Shown piece after piece: positions 15,286 through 16,271 of a stretch of 16,271 bases of DNA (the stretch's first letter is position 1; each line of letters begins with the position of its first letter). The notes under the pieces were generated by a model that saw nothing but the letters and a program-made list of their open reading frames with translations, did no database searches and had not been told where the DNA came from. The stretch comes from CAUZJO01 sp963580245 (GTDB taxonomy: Bacteria > Sumerlaeota > Sumerlaeia > MVZB01): NCBI GenBank assembly GCA_963580245.1, contig CAUZJO010000109.1:1-16271 (forward strand), in the 5' to 3' direction. Position numbers and translations under genes: made by a program.

Positions 15286-15759
15286 GGGCGAAACGTTGTT
15301 GATATCATGCGTCAGGGCCGCGATAACGCCTGCCGTCATTTGGTCGAGGTCTCTCTCTGAAAACCTGGCCATGTACCGTTCCAGATCCGAGTAGAGCGCG
15401 TCGTGATCGACCCGATGAGCGCGCAGCATTCCGCGCCACAGTTGATTATGCCACTGCTCCTCGCCGAGTTGTTCGGCCAGAGATTGCACAAATTTGGACT
15501 GACGCACATGATCAACTTTTGAAAGGCTGCGAATGAGCGCCCTGTTGAAGCCGACCACGATGGGATAAATCGCCGAGATATACCCCATGAAGCGTCTTTT
15601 CGATAATGTACGGTTACGGAGGCTCGATGCGAACTCGTACGTGTTCACCGCCTTGGCGTATTTCTTGGCGCAGTCCCAAACCGCGTCTCCAACGGGCTGC
15701 TCCCAACTCCTCTGATTGACTTCTCCATCAATCATTTCTTCGGCCAGCGCAGTACTCAT
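15283..15759 (-). CDS. N-terminal half of a heme-oxygenase-fold (TenA/PqqC/HDO-like) protein
   Basis: The protein has 158 residues before an in-frame UAG. The helical sequence includes FMGYISAIYPIVVGFNRALIR (57-77) and the helix SLAEQLGEEQWHNQLWRGML (93-112), with E97/E100/E101 and His104, the acidic-then-His pattern of the first ligand helix in this superfamily. HDINNVSP ends the segment, where homologous folds continue into the C-terminal helices found in the same frame downstream. Members include iron-dependent oxidases/oxygenases and cofactor enzymes; specific chemistry cannot be assigned, and some canonical HDO ligands are not clearly seen. The ATG at 15759 has a GGGGG tract 7 nt upstream. 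As written, the product is truncated by roughly half. The family assignment is pattern-based. Confidence 0.6.
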   Translation of the reverse strand: MSTALAEEMIDGEVNQRSWEQPVGDAVWDCAKKYAKAVNTYEFASSLRNRTLSKRRFMGYISAIYPIVVGFNRALIRSLSKVDHVRQSKFVQSLAEQLGEEQWHNQLWRGMLRAHRVDHDALYSDLERYMARFSERDLDQMTAGVIAALTHDINNVSP

Positions 15760-16123
15760 GATAAAACCCCCTTCGCCACGAGATGATTCAAATTACGCCC
15801 CATCATGAAACCCGCCGTAGTTGATGGATTTTTTTGTGGGCCATGGAACAAAACTCAATAGATATTCATTCAATGTGGGCCACCCCCGAGCCTGGCAAGA
15901 AGCGTGCCCCCTTATGGGGCCACGGTGTTGCAAGTCCGCTCTTAATTCTATTGGCCCTATTCTACCGTAACTCTTAAATCTGGCAAGTCTATTTTTACCT
16001 AATAAGTCGATCCTGAAAAAGACCCCTTGCCCAACAGTAATGGGATCAAAACGCTGGCGGGTGGTGTATGGTTTTGCAAGGGAAGCGGTCAGTCGCCGCC
16101 GAAACCTTGCGAAAGTTGGCTCC
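15760..16123. other. Non-coding region between the heme-oxygenase-like gene and the transposase
   Basis: No convincing gene is visible on either strand. A short repeat tgtgggcca occurs at 15835-15843 and 15874-15882. A hairpin with one bulge, GTGCCCC..GGGGCCAC, lies at about 15904-15923. The left end of the adjacent insertion sequence should lie somewhere here, but no terminal inverted repeat could be assigned without the right end. Confidence 0.4.
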
Positions 16124-16271
16124 ATGAAACCCAAGCCCTCCCCGTCCGAAGACCTGCAAGGCGATCTGTTCAAGTTTGAACTGCAAGCCATCGTGGATGA
16201 GAATCACGCGATGGTTAAACTGGCCCGGCGCGTGGATTGGGCGCGATTGGAGGAGACTTTCGGCGCGCTCT
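16124..16271 (+). CDS. IS5-family transposase, N-terminal part (runs off the window)
   Basis: The first 49 codons are present, and the frame continues past the window edge. The protein start MKPKPSPSEDLQGDLFKFEL, then IVDENHAMVKLARRVDW and LEETFGAL, follows the N-terminal (DUF772-like) pattern of IS5-type transposases, in which a DLF..xL block is followed by a HxLVxLAxxIDW block and an F/L-rich start of the catalytic part. The DDE catalytic residues lie outside the window. No strong ribosome-binding site precedes the ATG, which is common for transposases. It marks the right side of the AT-rich region as mobile-element-associated. Whether the element is intact cannot be judged here. Confidence 0.75.
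   Translation, partial: MKPKPSPSEDLQGDLFKFELQAIVDENHAMVKLARRVDWARLEETFGAL
16124..16271 (+). mobile_element. Partial IS5-type insertion sequence (left part)
   Basis: The element is inferred from the transposase N terminus. Its left boundary lies upstream of the ATG, probably within about 16000-16123. The terminal inverted repeat and target duplication cannot be determined because the right end is outside the window. Confidence 0.5.

Noticed and set aside
15793..16191. Minus-strand 132-codon frame overlapping the transposase start
   Set aside because: It overlaps the IS5 transposase N terminus, shows no motif and has low-complexity composition; treated as spurious.

Overview
The window reads as a high-GC, Gram-negative-type bacterial chromosome. 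The taxon cannot be fixed from sequence alone. Three exported proteins with lipobox signals, a very large C25 peptidase and the general protein style are compatible with Planctomycetota or a related lineage, but this is a low-confidence inference.

Layout. Positions 1-563 are non-coding apart from a 25-codon relic of a response-regulator receiver domain on the minus strand. They also hold a REP-like 22-bp inverted repeat and a structured leader in front of argG. argG (arginine synthesis, +) converges on a membrane fatty-acid desaturase (-). A non-coding stretch of about 650 bp holds the ruvB promoter and a leader stem. ruvB (Holliday-junction motor, +) and a STAS-domain regulator (+) follow. 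Next is a minus-strand operon of two lipoproteins: an uncharacterised one, then a TPR lipoprotein whose ATG abuts the upstream TAG. A folC-type ligase (+) diverges from that operon, and its end overlaps a small zinc-ribbon protein. A well-formed sigma70-like promoter then precedes a 1561-residue lipoprotein with a gingipain-type (C25) catalytic domain and C-terminal CARDB-like domains.

From about 14070 onward the DNA is visibly more AT-rich and looks like accessory DNA. It holds a truncated tRNA-like sequence, a small multi-pass membrane protein, a heme-oxygenase-fold (TenA/PqqC/HDO-like) gene cut by one in-frame UAG, and the first 49 codons of an IS5-type transposase at the right edge.

The left 14 kb is mostly housekeeping (arginine, folate, recombination, lipid desaturation) plus an envelope-lipoprotein theme. 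The right 2.2 kb is the candidate accessory region. Its most unusual signal is that both minus-strand genes there have a stop codon followed, in the same frame, by more coding-like sequence. In the heme-oxygenase-like gene this is convincing, because both halves are intact. In the membrane-protein gene it is only suggestive. Degeneration is the simplest explanation; readthrough remains possible.
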